Source: Streptomyces sp. HD
GTDB taxonomy: Bacteria; Actinomycetota; Actinomycetes; Streptomycetales; Streptomycetaceae
Assembly: GCF_028369295.1 (NCBI RefSeq)
Contig: NZ_JAQMYP010000061.1
Span: forward strand, 1-61,728
DNA: 61,728 bases
Direction: 5' to 3'
Positions 16,478-24,547 of this stretch are shown piece after piece. Below the pieces are notes generated by a model, which was given only the letters and a program-made list of their open reading frames with translations, did no database searches and was not told the DNA's origin. The position numbers were made by a program, and so were the translations under genes. Position 1 is the stretch's first letter. Each line of letters starts with the position of its first letter.

Positions 16478-19400
16478 GCGCCGCTCCTCGAAGAGAAGCG
16501 AGCAACGCCGTGCCGAGCGCGGCCCTGATGCATGCGCGCAATGTGACGCAAACTCACCAGGCTGCGATTCTCACGGTCGGGACTGATGCCAATGAGGCGA
16601 TTGTGGTGCAAATGCAAGAATGAACCAACAATCTCCTCACGCCATGTCCACGTGTCTGTCCGGTCCAGCTCAGGCAGAAGAGTCTTCCCTACCTCACGAG
16701 CAGCATCTGCCAACCTCCGCGCTGACTCCAGTGCCGAATCAGGCAAAACTGGGGCCAGATTCTTGAGGGTCATACCGGGTGCAACAATCCTCCCTGCCTC
16801 CTGGATCTCCTTACGAGAGGGTTGATCACGATCATCTCTCTGTGGAAAATGCTGCGCTACCCACTCGCACCAGTCCCAGTCGCCAATCCCATCCAAAATT
16901 ATTCCATAGCTGGCCAGTTCGAGCAGGTCCTTGGAGTATTCCGCCTCACCGGTCCTCCCGATCCGCATGAGGTTGATTACCCACTCGCTGTCGGCATGAA
17001 ATACCCGCTCCGCCAGATCCATCCCTTCGACTCCTCCGAAGCGAGAGAGCTCCGGCTCGTAGGTACAGAGTCGAAAGTCCGAAATGTAACCACCTTCTCG
17101 GAGCAACGAGCAATCCCGCAGAATTCTGTTCCACACACTCTCAGGCATGGCCGGATCATTGCTTCGAATTCGGAGACGTACATGATGACGAGGCCTATTG
17201 TAGCGAATGAAGAACCATCGATCGATCTCACCCCAGACAGCCTCCAGGATGTCCGGTACACGCCTTCTGATGAGCTCATCATGGATTTCTGGCATGCAAT
17301 CGAGCTCAAGATAAGCCCAGTTACTTCCCGGGTGATACGCCTTGCGTTCGGAATTCTTAATGCGCACGTGGTCCAGCTTGTGCTGTTTGACGCGTCCCAC
17401 ATGCTCTCTTGGAACTAGCGGAACCGTGAACTCACTGCAGTGTTTTCCGAGCCAACCGTACTGCTCACCTCCCGCGCTCGGAACTTCAGTTACCAGCGGA
17501 TTGCCTTCTGTTAGCTCCCTGCGCAGGATTTCGCGGTGCAGAACGTTGTCCAAATCGATTTCGCAGTACTGATCGTAATTGATTACTCGAACTCGAGAAT
17601 CAACGTTCAGGCGCTTACGCCACTCGTCGACTGCTGTCTCCCAGTCTTCTCTTTGCCGTGCCGCTGTGCGCAGTTCCAGAGTAGTCTTCCACGCCAGCGG
17701 TGCAATAATGCTTCTGCCAAAGCGAACACGAGGCAGGAGAGGCAGCGATGCCATCTGCCCCCACTCCCACGGCTGCCAAACCCTGATTTCATTGGCGTAG
17801 CACAGTTCGGCAAGAAATCTGACAAGGTTGGGAGCTGCAGTAGTCAGAGAGAGTGTATGGGGGACGATGGGAACGACCTGCTGACCTGTTGCCTCCCAGT
17901 AAAGGCGCAATGCATTGCCGTCTGCTGCCACTAAGAGATCACGCCAGTCGATAAAGCCATGTTCCTTATCTCCGTGGAAGACTCCCACAGGTATCCTGTG
18001 CTCAGTGAATCGCCGCCCCTGAACTACGTTCATGGCGCGCGGTAGTACCGGAGCAAAGTCAACCTGTGCCACTATGGCATTAGGAGCCATCGTGGAAAAT
18101 AGTTTACTCAAGTCAGCAGACCTGTCTGTGACATCAGAAAACCGCCCTGCCATGGCTCCTGCGGTAAGAGCACCTCCTACAGGCGTAACCCATAGGGAGA
18201 AATCCCCATTATCGAGCGAGTCCAGGGTCTCACCCAATAGCTGGAAGCATACCTCGACTGCCTGTGAGGGGACCGGCGTCGAGCTGCCACCGCTCAAGCG
18301 ACGCACGTCCGCCTCGGTAAGCACCACTTCACGATTCTCCGCAGAAAGTCCTCGGTATGCCAAGGACGCGAGAATTTCCGCTCGCGTATCGTGCGCGGCG
18401 CTTTTGTGCTTTTCATTGATACCGAAGGAAGCGGTGCTCGCTGGGTTCAGATACCCTTCCGGGTATCCGAGCCCAACGTGAGGATCTATGAGATTCTTCA
18501 ACCGTACCACGCCATGCTTTCCGTACTTTTCAAGGAAAGCCATACGGTATCTACGCATGTGCGTGTACGCTGAGCCATCCGGTGCAATTCGCCAGAGAGC
18601 CGAAGCCAATTCTTCGACCTCTTGAATCACTGGACGTGGCAGGGTCACGGACATATCAGCACGTACATCCACCTGGGGACTCACGTCTAGGATCCCGTCG
18701 TGTACCCGTGACACAGCTGCACGCAAGCCGTACCAGGCATCTTTTCCTTTGCCCATGCTCGTGGCCGCGTAAGCTTCCATGGCTTCGCGCAGCCCCCTCA
18801 GGCCGGCCACCTTCTTAAGGCTCGAGGGAAGTATGTTCTCCGCGTCTGCGAGCGAGGTTGAATACAACTCCGTGGTAGGCAACTTGCTCAGGAGTACATC
18901 GCGTGCAAGGAGATTTGCGAGGAAAGAGTCGAGTTTCTGCTCGGGAATACGAGGGAACCGATCTTTTGCCTCGATCAGCAAGTCTGAATAGCGCACAGGT
19001 TTGTGAGCGCGGTCGCAGATCCATTCCAAGAGTGGTGTAAACCGCATCGAAATCTCTCGACCACGCAACTGAACCTCTGCGCCGTTGGAGGCTTCGCGCC
19101 TAATTCGCACGTGGGGAACAATAAGGCGGTCTGCGCGCTCGACGCAAAGATTATTCAGAACAACCTCCAGCGTGAGCCTCAAATCAGCGCTGGAATTCAA
19201 CTCTCTCGACAAGCTGTCGAGCCAACCGGAATCAATACGGACAATCTTCTTCGTATTCGGGCCGATCTCAGCCTTTGCAACCTCCCCAATCTCTGCTGCT
19301 GCCACCCCGGCGTACAACCCGAAGGGAGTAGAACGGCTGCTCATCCGAATCGCATAGCGGGTAACCGATATAGCGGCACCAAGGAGCCTCTTCCGTCGCG

Positions 19401-19638
19401 TTTCCTCGCCGACGACAACCTTGTCTAGAGCTTTCAACAAAACTGGACTGGAAACAGCGATAGCTTCTATGAGATCAGGAAATTCTGCAATGCTACGGAT
19501 GTAGCCCGCCAACTCCCTATCGGTTGGCTGGGAGGCATCGTGAAAGTTGGCAAATACATCACTGAAGGCGTCATGCTGCAGCGTTGCTACTCTCAGCGTG
19601 ATGGGATTGGAAGCGGCATAGAGGTTCCGTTGCACCAT
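16474..19638 (-). CDS. lanB: LanB dehydratase, full length (glutamylation plus elimination domains)
   Basis: 1054 aa from the ATG at 19638. The frame reaches an ATG at 19680, but that codon lies in the loop of the hairpin at 19666-19697, so the inner start is preferred. It dehydrates Ser/Thr of the precursor using glutamyl-tRNA. The N-terminal lantibiotic dehydratase domain shows ISVTRYAIRMSSRSTPFGLY (the conserved R-x-S-R-x-T-P-F-G motif) and a large middle region (FTVPLVPREH). The C-terminal SpaB_C elimination domain shows WFFIRYNRPRHHVRLRIR and LCTYEPELSRFGG. It is coupled to lanC by ATGA. It ends the first part of the operon lanA-lanB-lanC-spaB_C-lanT. Confidence 0.92.
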   Translation of the reverse strand: MVQRNLYAASNPITLRVATLQHDAFSDVFANFHDASQPTDRELAGYIRSIAEFPDLIEAIAVSSPVLLKALDKVVVGEETRRKRLLGAAISVTRYAIRMSSRSTPFGLYAGVAAAEIGEVAKAEIGPNTKKIVRIDSGWLDSLSRELNSSADLRLTLEVVLNNLCVERADRLIVPHVRIRREASNGAEVQLRGREISMRFTPLLEWICDRAHKPVRYSDLLIEAKDRFPRIPEQKLDSFLANLLARDVLLSKLPTTELYSTSLADAENILPSSLKKVAGLRGLREAMEAYAATSMGKGKDAWYGLRAAVSRVHDGILDVSPQVDVRADMSVTLPRPVIQEVEELASALWRIAPDGSAYTHMRRYRMAFLEKYGKHGVVRLKNLIDPHVGLGYPEGYLNPASTASFGINEKHKSAAHDTRAEILASLAYRGLSAENREVVLTEADVRRLSGGSSTPVPSQAVEVCFQLLGETLDSLDNGDFSLWVTPVGGALTAGAMAGRFSDVTDRSADLSKLFSTMAPNAIVAQVDFAPVLPRAMNVVQGRRFTEHRIPVGVFHGDKEHGFIDWRDLLVAADGNALRLYWEATGQQVVPIVPHTLSLTTAAPNLVRFLAELCYANEIRVWQPWEWGQMASLPLLPRVRFGRSIIAPLAWKTTLELRTAARQREDWETAVDEWRKRLNVDSRVRVINYDQYCEIDLDNVLHREILRRELTEGNPLVTEVPSAGGEQYGWLGKHCSEFTVPLVPREHVGRVKQHKLDHVRIKNSERKAYHPGSNWAYLELDCMPEIHDELIRRRVPDILEAVWGEIDRWFFIRYNRPRHHVRLRIRSNDPAMPESVWNRILRDCSLLREGGYISDFRLCTYEPELSRFGGVEGMDLAERVFHADSEWVINLMRIGRTGEAEYSKDLLELASYGIILDGIGDWDWCEWVAQHFPQRDDRDQPSRKEIQEAGRIVAPGMTLKNLAPVLPDSALESARRLADAAREVGKTLLPELDRTDTWTWREEIVGSFLHLHHNRLIGISPDRENRSLVSLRHIARMHQGRARHGVARFSSRSGA

Positions 19639-19665
19639 AACCCTGCTCTCTCTACGCGAAGAAGA

Positions 19666-19697
19666 CCGGGCGGGATTCATCCTTGAATCCCGCCCGG
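19666..19697 (-). terminator. Attenuator hairpin between lanA and lanB
   Basis: The arms at 19666-19679 and 19684-19697 are perfect 14-bp complements (CCGGGCGGGATTCA) with a TCCT loop. The hairpin starts 8 bp after the lanA stop and probably allows more lanA transcript than lanB transcript. It also argues that LanB translation begins downstream, at 19638. Confidence 0.8.
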
Positions 19698-19704
19698 CAC
19701 TGGA

Positions 19705-19899
19705 TTAGCAGCAGGGCGGATTAGCCCCGGTTGTCATTCCACACGAGGTCATCGAGCCGCTGGGTTCACAGGTAAGGTGAGTGGCCATCATCGGCCGCAG
19801 CTGTGTCATTGCGTCACCGGTCAGCGTAGTCTGGATGTCGAGATCCAGATCAGCAAGATCTGCATCCAACTCTTCTTCGATGAAAACGGGAGTGCCCAT
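19705..19899 (-). CDS. lanA: Class I lanthipeptide precursor (LanA), 64 aa, unfamiliar core
   Basis: It starts at the ATG at 19899 with GGAGG eight bases upstream; a longer frame to 19944 lacks a ribosome site. The leader (residues 1 to ~38) is acidic and contains DLADLDLDIQ, a variant of the F-x-L-D box that class I LanB enzymes recognise, with Leu in place of Phe. The C-terminal part holds four Cys (44, 53, 63, 64) and eight Ser/Thr (HLTCEPSGSMTSC, GMTTGANPPCC), enough for up to four (methyl)lanthionines. The CC ending resembles epidermin- and planosporicin-type tails. The leader cleavage site is uncertain (somewhere in QLRPMMATH), and no protease gene is present. I do not recognise the core. 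Confidence 0.88.
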   Translation of the reverse strand: MGTPVFIEEELDADLADLDLDIQTTLTGDAMTQLRPMMATHLTCEPSGSMTSCGMTTGANPPCC

Positions 19900-20211
19900 A
19901 CAAATTCCTCCAATCAGAGCAGAAGCCACCATGAGAAACATCAAGTGACTTCAACAGTGGAAAGATCTGATACACCGAAAGTGCTTACATTTGTTCGACT
20001 CAACCGATATCCAGGAGTGGAACGCATACCGGAAGCCCTCTGGGTATACCGTGCAGCACTATCAAGCAAGTTGATCTTTACATATTCCCTTAGGGAGCCA
20101 CAAGGACACTTTACCATTTCGTTATCCATACTCGCATGATGTCTTTCTTTCCTCTAGTTAATGACCGAAAATATTCTTGTTGAAATTTCGGAGTCATCGA
20201 TAAAGAAAGAA
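19900..20211 (-). promoter_or_regulatory. AT-rich upstream region of the lanA operon
   Basis: About 310 bp between the lanA start and the terminator of the peptide-transport operon, the most AT-rich stretch in the window. It must hold the lanA promoter. TTGCTT and TATACC on the minus strand (about 20070 and 20047) are a weak candidate with a short spacer. No regulator gene is adjacent. A 62-codon frame at 19941-20129 has no ribosome site and I do not call it. Confidence 0.4.
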
Positions 20212-20251
20212 GGCTGGCGGTCACCACCGATGTCGGTGGTGACCGCCAGCC
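20212..20251 (-). terminator. Perfect 19-bp hairpin terminating the oligopeptide transport operon
   Basis: The arms at 20212-20230 and 20233-20251 are exact complements with almost no loop; AT-rich sequence follows on the minus strand. It lies about 50 bp past the stop of the last transporter gene and insulates lanA from read-through. Confidence 0.9.
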
Positions 20252-20302
20252 TCGTTCGAGAAGGTCCCGTCAGTCCCTGAAGGGAAGGAATTTACACACG
20301 AC

Positions 20303-21451
20303 TCAGACCGCGTGGACCACGTCCTTCTCCTCGGCGAAGTGGCAGGCGGACTCGTGGGCCGCCGGGGTGTCCTCGCCCTTGAAGCGCTCGGGGATCGCCA
20401 GCAGCGGGATGTCCTTGGCGCACTTGTCCTGGGCCTTCCAGCAGCGGGTGCGGAAGCGGCAGCCCGACGGCGGGTTGGCCGGGGACGGGACGTCGCCGGC
20501 GAGGATGATCCGCTCGCGGTTGGCGCGGGCCTCCGGGTCGGGGACCGGGACCGCCGACAGCAGCGCCTGGGTGTAAGGGTGCGTCGGGTGGTCGTAGATC
20601 TGCTCGTCGGAGCCGATCTCGGCCATCTTGCCGAGGTACATCACACCGACCCGGTCCGAGATGTGCCGGACGATCGACAGGTCGTGGGCGATGAAGAGGT
20701 AGGACAGGTTGAACTCGTTCTGCAGGCGCTCCATCAGGTTGATGACCTGTGCCTGCACGGAGACGTCGAGCGCGGAGACCGGCTCGTCGCAGATGATGAT
20801 CTCCGGGTTGAGGGCCAGGCCGCGGGCGATGCCGATGCGCTGGCGCTGACCGCCGGAGAACTGGTGCGGGTAGCGGTTGATGTACTCCGGGTTGAGACCG
20901 ACCACGTCCAGGAGATCCTGCACCTTGCGGCGCCGGTCTCCCTTCGGGGCCACCTCGGGGTGGATGTCGAACGGCTCCCCGATGATGTCGCCCACCGTCA
21001 TACGCGGGTTGAGCGAGGTGTACGGGTCCTGGAACACCATCTGGATGTTCCGGCGGACCGCCTTCAGCGCACGCCCGGACAGCTTGGTGATGTCCTGGCC
21101 CTTGTAGAAGATCTCGCCGGCCGTCGCCCGCTCCAGGTTCATCAGGAGCTTGGCGACGGTGGACTTGCCGCAACCCGACTCGCCCACGATGCCCAGCGTC
21201 TCGCCCTGGTACAGGTCGAAGGACACACCGTCGACGGCCTTGACCGCGCCGATCTGACGTTTGAACAGGATGCCCATGGTCAACGGGAAATGTTTGACCA
21301 GGTTGCGGACCTGCAGGATCGGCTCGCCGCGCTCGACCGGTGCCTCGATGGCGGCCACGGCCTCCTCGTCGGTGGCGGCCTCCACCGTCTCGACCTCGGT
21401 GACGTTGGGGGTGACGTCCATGGTCTCGTCCGTCTTGCCAAGGTCAGCCAT
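20303..21451 (-). CDS. Oligopeptide/dipeptide ABC importer ATPase, OppF/DppF-like
   Basis: 382 aa from the ATG at 21451, which overlaps the end of the preceding ATPase gene by 8 bp. An acidic N-tail of about 40 residues (DEEAVAAIEAPVERGEP) comes before the ABC domain. Walker A is GESGCGKSTVAKLL, the signature is FSGGQRQRIGIARGL, Walker B is IIICDEPVSALD and the switch is IAHD. The C-terminal oligopeptide extension has GCRFRTRCWKAQDKC. The ABC domain contains the KHFPLTMGILFKRQIGAVKA insert typical of OppF. It is the last gene of a five-gene importer operon and is followed by the terminator at 20212-20251. Confidence 0.93.
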   Translation of the reverse strand: MADLGKTDETMDVTPNVTEVETVEAATDEEAVAAIEAPVERGEPILQVRNLVKHFPLTMGILFKRQIGAVKAVDGVSFDLYQGETLGIVGESGCGKSTVAKLLMNLERATAGEIFYKGQDITKLSGRALKAVRRNIQMVFQDPYTSLNPRMTVGDIIGEPFDIHPEVAPKGDRRRKVQDLLDVVGLNPEYINRYPHQFSGGQRQRIGIARGLALNPEIIICDEPVSALDVSVQAQVINLMERLQNEFNLSYLFIAHDLSIVRHISDRVGVMYLGKMAEIGSDEQIYDHPTHPYTQALLSAVPVPDPEARANRERIILAGDVPSPANPPSGCRFRTRCWKAQDKCAKDIPLLAIPERFKGEDTPAAHESACHFAEEKDVVHAV

Positions 21452-22502
21452 GGATCGTCTCCTTCCAGAAGTGGCACGCGCTGCCGCGGCCAACAAGCTC
21501 GCTGCCGTTCCGCTCGGTGACCGGGAGCAGCGCCGGCACGTCCGTACGGCAGATGTCCTGCGCCTGCGGACAGCGCGGGTTGAAAGCGCAGCCGGACGGA
21601 ATGCGGGTGAGGTTGGGCGGCAACCCCTTGATCGCGTACAGCTCCTGGCCCTTCTGGTCCAGGCGCGGGATCGAGTCCAGCAGACCCTTGGTGTACGGGT
21701 GCGAGGGCCGCTTGTACAACTCGTGTACCGGGGCCGTCTCCACAATCCGGCCCGCGTACATCACCGCGATCTTGTCCGCCACATCGGCGACGACACCGAG
21801 GTCGTGGGTGATCAGGATCAGGCCCATCTGGTACTCGCGCTGAAGCTCCGCGAGCAGATCCATGACCTGGGCCTGGACCGTCACGTCGAGGGCTGTGGTG
21901 GGCTCGTCGGCGATGATCAGGTCCGGCTCCAGGGCGAGCGCCATCGCGATCATGATGCGCTGGCGCATACCACCGGAGAACTGGTGCGGGTAATCACCGA
22001 CGCGCTCCCGCGCGGCCGGGATCTTCACGCGGTCCATCAGCTCGATGGCCTTGGCCTTGGCTTCCTTCTTGCTCAGGCCCTGGTGGACGCGGAACATCTC
22101 GCCGAGCTGGTAGCCGACGGACAACACCGGGTTCAGCGAGGAGAGCGCGTCCTGAAAGATCATCGCGATCTTGCGGCCCCGGATCTTGCGCCGAGCATCG
22201 CCGGACATGGTGAGCATGTCCTCGCCCCGGTACAGGATCTGTCCCTGGGGGATCCTGCCGGGCGGCATGTCGAGGATGCCCATGATGGCCTGGGCGGTCA
22301 CGGACTTACCGGAGCCGGACTCACCGAGCACGGCGAGGGTCTCACCGGAGCTCACGGTGTAGTTGACGCCGTTGACGGCCTTGGCCACGCCGTCACGGGT
22401 GTGGAACTCGACGTGCAGATCGCGCACTTCGAGCAGCGGCACGTCGCCTTCGGCCGCGCCCCGCGGCTCGGGGACGTTCCTGGGCATGTCGATGGTAGTC
22501 AC
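21444..22502 (-). CDS. Oligopeptide/dipeptide ABC importer ATPase, OppD/DppD-like
   Basis: 352 aa. Walker A is GESGSGKSVTAQAIMG, the signature FSGGMRQRIMIAMAL and Walker B LIIADEPTTALD, with the switch in ITHDLGVVADVADKIAVMYAG. The Cys-containing C-terminal oligopeptide motif is GCAFNPRCPQAQDIC. It forms a heterodimer with the downstream OppF-like ATPase, to which it is overlapped by 8 bp. It is separated from the upstream permease by 11 bp, so it is in the same transcript. Confidence 0.93.
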   Translation of the reverse strand: MTTIDMPRNVPEPRGAAEGDVPLLEVRDLHVEFHTRDGVAKAVNGVNYTVSSGETLAVLGESGSGKSVTAQAIMGILDMPPGRIPQGQILYRGEDMLTMSGDARRKIRGRKIAMIFQDALSSLNPVLSVGYQLGEMFRVHQGLSKKEAKAKAIELMDRVKIPAARERVGDYPHQFSGGMRQRIMIAMALALEPDLIIADEPTTALDVTVQAQVMDLLAELQREYQMGLILITHDLGVVADVADKIAVMYAGRIVETAPVHELYKRPSHPYTKGLLDSIPRLDQKGQELYAIKGLPPNLTRIPSGCAFNPRCPQAQDICRTDVPALLPVTERNGSELVGRGSACHFWKETIHG

Positions 22503-22513
22503 GTACGCCCTCC

Positions 22514-23482
22514 TCAGCGCAGCTTCGGGTCAAGGGCGTCGCGTACCGCGTCGCCGAGCATGATGAACGCGAAGACCGTGAGGCTGAGCATGCCCGCCGG
22601 GAACAGCAGCGCGTGCGGGTTGTCCCGGATCACCTTGCTGCCCTCGGAGATGTCGATGCCCCACGAGATCGTCGGGTCGCTGAGGCCGAGACCGAGGAAC
22701 GACAGCGTCGCCTCCGCGGAGATGTAACCGCCGAGGGCGATCGTGGCCACGACGATGGTCGGCGCGACGGCGTTCGGCATCACATGGCGGAACAGGATCC
22801 GCGAAGTGCTGGCGCCGAGCGCCCGAGCCGCGGTCACGTAGTCCGCCTGCTTGGCCGTGATCACCGAGCTTCGCATGACACGGGCGATCGACGTCCAGCC
22901 CAGGCAGGCCAGGGCCAGAACGACCACGTACACCTTGCGCTCGCTGAAGGCGTTCAGGACGACCATCGTGCCGAGCAGGAACGGCAGACCGAAGAAGATG
23001 TCTACGATCCGGGAGATCACCGAGTCGATCCAGCCGCCGAAGTAACCCGCCAGCATGCCGAGCAGACCGCCGAACAGCGTGACAGCCGCCGTCACAGCGA
23101 CGCCGACGACAATCGATGCGCGCGTTCCGTGGATGACACGGGCGTAGATGGAGCGGCCCTGCTGGTCGTAACCGAACCAGTCGGGCTGGAGGAAGTGCCC
23201 CAGCTCCGGCTGGCCCAGGTAGTGGTGAACGAGGTCGCCGTCGCGCGGGTCGGCACTGGTGAACCAACCGGGGAAGGCGGCGATCACCAGCAGCAGAACC
23301 AGCAGCACCGAAGACACCCAGAACATGGGGCGGTGCCGCAGGTCGTACCAGGCGTCGCCCCACAGGGAGCGCGGCTTGTCGCTCTTCTTGCCGCTTTCCT
23401 TGGCGGGTACGTCGACGGCCGGCGGGGCCAATGCGTCCACGCGCGCGGAGTCGGTGGTCTCGGCCTTGGTCACGTCAGGCAT
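22514..23482 (-). CDS. Oligopeptide ABC importer permease, OppC/DppC-like
   Basis: 322 aa. A charged N-terminus (KESGKKSDKPRSLWGDAWYDL) precedes the first helix. The periplasmic segment has WFGYDQQGRSIYARVIHG, the DppC-type G-x-D-x-x-G-R-D-like motif. The EAA loop is DYVTAARALGASTSRILFRH, and the C-terminal SAEATLSFLGLGLSDPTISWG is diagnostic. It overlaps the upstream OppB-like gene by 8 bp. Confidence 0.93.
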   Translation of the reverse strand: MPDVTKAETTDSARVDALAPPAVDVPAKESGKKSDKPRSLWGDAWYDLRHRPMFWVSSVLLVLLLVIAAFPGWFTSADPRDGDLVHHYLGQPELGHFLQPDWFGYDQQGRSIYARVIHGTRASIVVGVAVTAAVTLFGGLLGMLAGYFGGWIDSVISRIVDIFFGLPFLLGTMVVLNAFSERKVYVVVLALACLGWTSIARVMRSSVITAKQADYVTAARALGASTSRILFRHVMPNAVAPTIVVATIALGGYISAEATLSFLGLGLSDPTISWGIDISEGSKVIRDNPHALLFPAGMLSLTVFAFIMLGDAVRDALDPKLR

Positions 23483-24401
23483 ACCGGATCCTCGGGTCCA
23501 GGACCGCGTACAGCAGGTCGATGAGCAGGTTGATCAGGAGGATGACGAGGACGAGCACCGTCACCACACCCGTGACCGTCGAGCCCTCGCTCGTCTGGAT
23601 CGCCCTATAGAGGAGGTTGCCGACACCTTGGATGTTGAAGATGCCCTCGGTGATGACCGCCCCACCGATGAAGCCGCCTACATCGGTGCCGATGAAGGTG
23701 ACCACAGGGATCAGCGAGTTGCGCAGCAGGTGGACACCGATGATGCGACGCCGAGGCAGACCCTTGGCGAGCGCGGTGCGCATGTAATCGGCCCGCAGGT
23801 TCTCGGCGAAGGTCGTCCGCGTCAGCCGGGCGACGTACGCCATGGACAGCATCGCGAGGACGAAAGCCGGTAGGAACAGCTGCGCGTAGTCCGTGGAGTC
23901 CTGGACGTTGGGCGGTAGCCAGCCGAGTTCGTCCGCGAAGATGAACCGGGCGATGAAGCCCAAAACGAACACCGGGATCGAGATCACGGTCAGCGTGAAG
24001 ACCAGTACGCCGGTGTCGGCGGCCTTGCCGGCCCTCAGGCCGGCCCACGCGCCGAGGCCGACACCGATGATGATCTCGATGGTGATGGCCAGCAGCGTCA
24101 GCCGCAGCGTCACCGGGAAGGCCTCGGCCATCAGTTCGGCGACCGGGCGGCCCGCCAGGTTCTTGCCGAAGTCTCCCTTGAGGAGATTCAGCATGTAGTG
24201 GAAGTACTGTTCGAGGACAGGCTTGTCGAAGCCGTACTCGCGCTTGATCTGCGCGATCTGTGCGGGATCGGGAGCCTTGTCACCGTAGATGGCCCGGACC
24301 GGGTCGCCCGGCAGGATGTGGACCATCAGAAAGATCAACAGAGTTGTCCCGATGAAGATCGGGATCATCTGGAGCAGTCGCCTGGCGGCGTAGCGCCCCA
24401 T
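23475..24401 (-). CDS. Oligopeptide ABC importer permease, OppB/DppB-like
   Basis: 308 aa from the ATG at 24401 (MGRYAARRLLQMIPIFIGTT), the usual start of this family; the frame continues to 24443 but without family similarity. Six hydrophobic segments are visible, with HILPGDPVRAIYG after the first and the EAA loop DYMRTALAKGLPRRRIIGVH. It is separated from the binding-protein gene by a strong hairpin, which should make the binding protein more abundant than the membrane parts. Confidence 0.92.
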   Translation of the reverse strand: MGRYAARRLLQMIPIFIGTTLLIFLMVHILPGDPVRAIYGDKAPDPAQIAQIKREYGFDKPVLEQYFHYMLNLLKGDFGKNLAGRPVAELMAEAFPVTLRLTLLAITIEIIIGVGLGAWAGLRAGKAADTGVLVFTLTVISIPVFVLGFIARFIFADELGWLPPNVQDSTDYAQLFLPAFVLAMLSMAYVARLTRTTFAENLRADYMRTALAKGLPRRRIIGVHLLRNSLIPVVTFIGTDVGGFIGGAVITEGIFNIQGVGNLLYRAIQTSEGSTVTGVVTVLVLVILLINLLIDLLYAVLDPRIRYA

Positions 24402-24489
24402 CTTGCGCCTCCATGCCGTGAGGGGTCGGCGAGGCCTGCGCACTCATCTACCGCAGGTTTGGGGGGTGAGTTGGAGGCCTGTGCCTACG

Positions 24490-24534
24490 GACCGGTGCCG
24501 CCGCTCCCCTGGTTCGGGAGGGGCGGCACCGGTC
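24490..24534 (-). terminator. Long hairpin between binding-protein and permease genes
   Basis: 19-base arms (24490-24508 and 24516-24534, one mismatch) flank a short loop, starting 14 bp after the binding-protein stop on the minus strand. It is the classical site for differential expression in peptide-transport operons: the binding protein is upstream and the permeases downstream. Confidence 0.75.
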
Positions 24535-24547
24535 TGCGGTCATCTTC

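Noticed and set aside
19941..20129. 62-codon minus-strand frame upstream of lanA as a second precursor
   Set aside because: No ribosome site, no leader/core pattern or clustered Ser/Thr/Cys, and it lies in the AT-rich promoter region.
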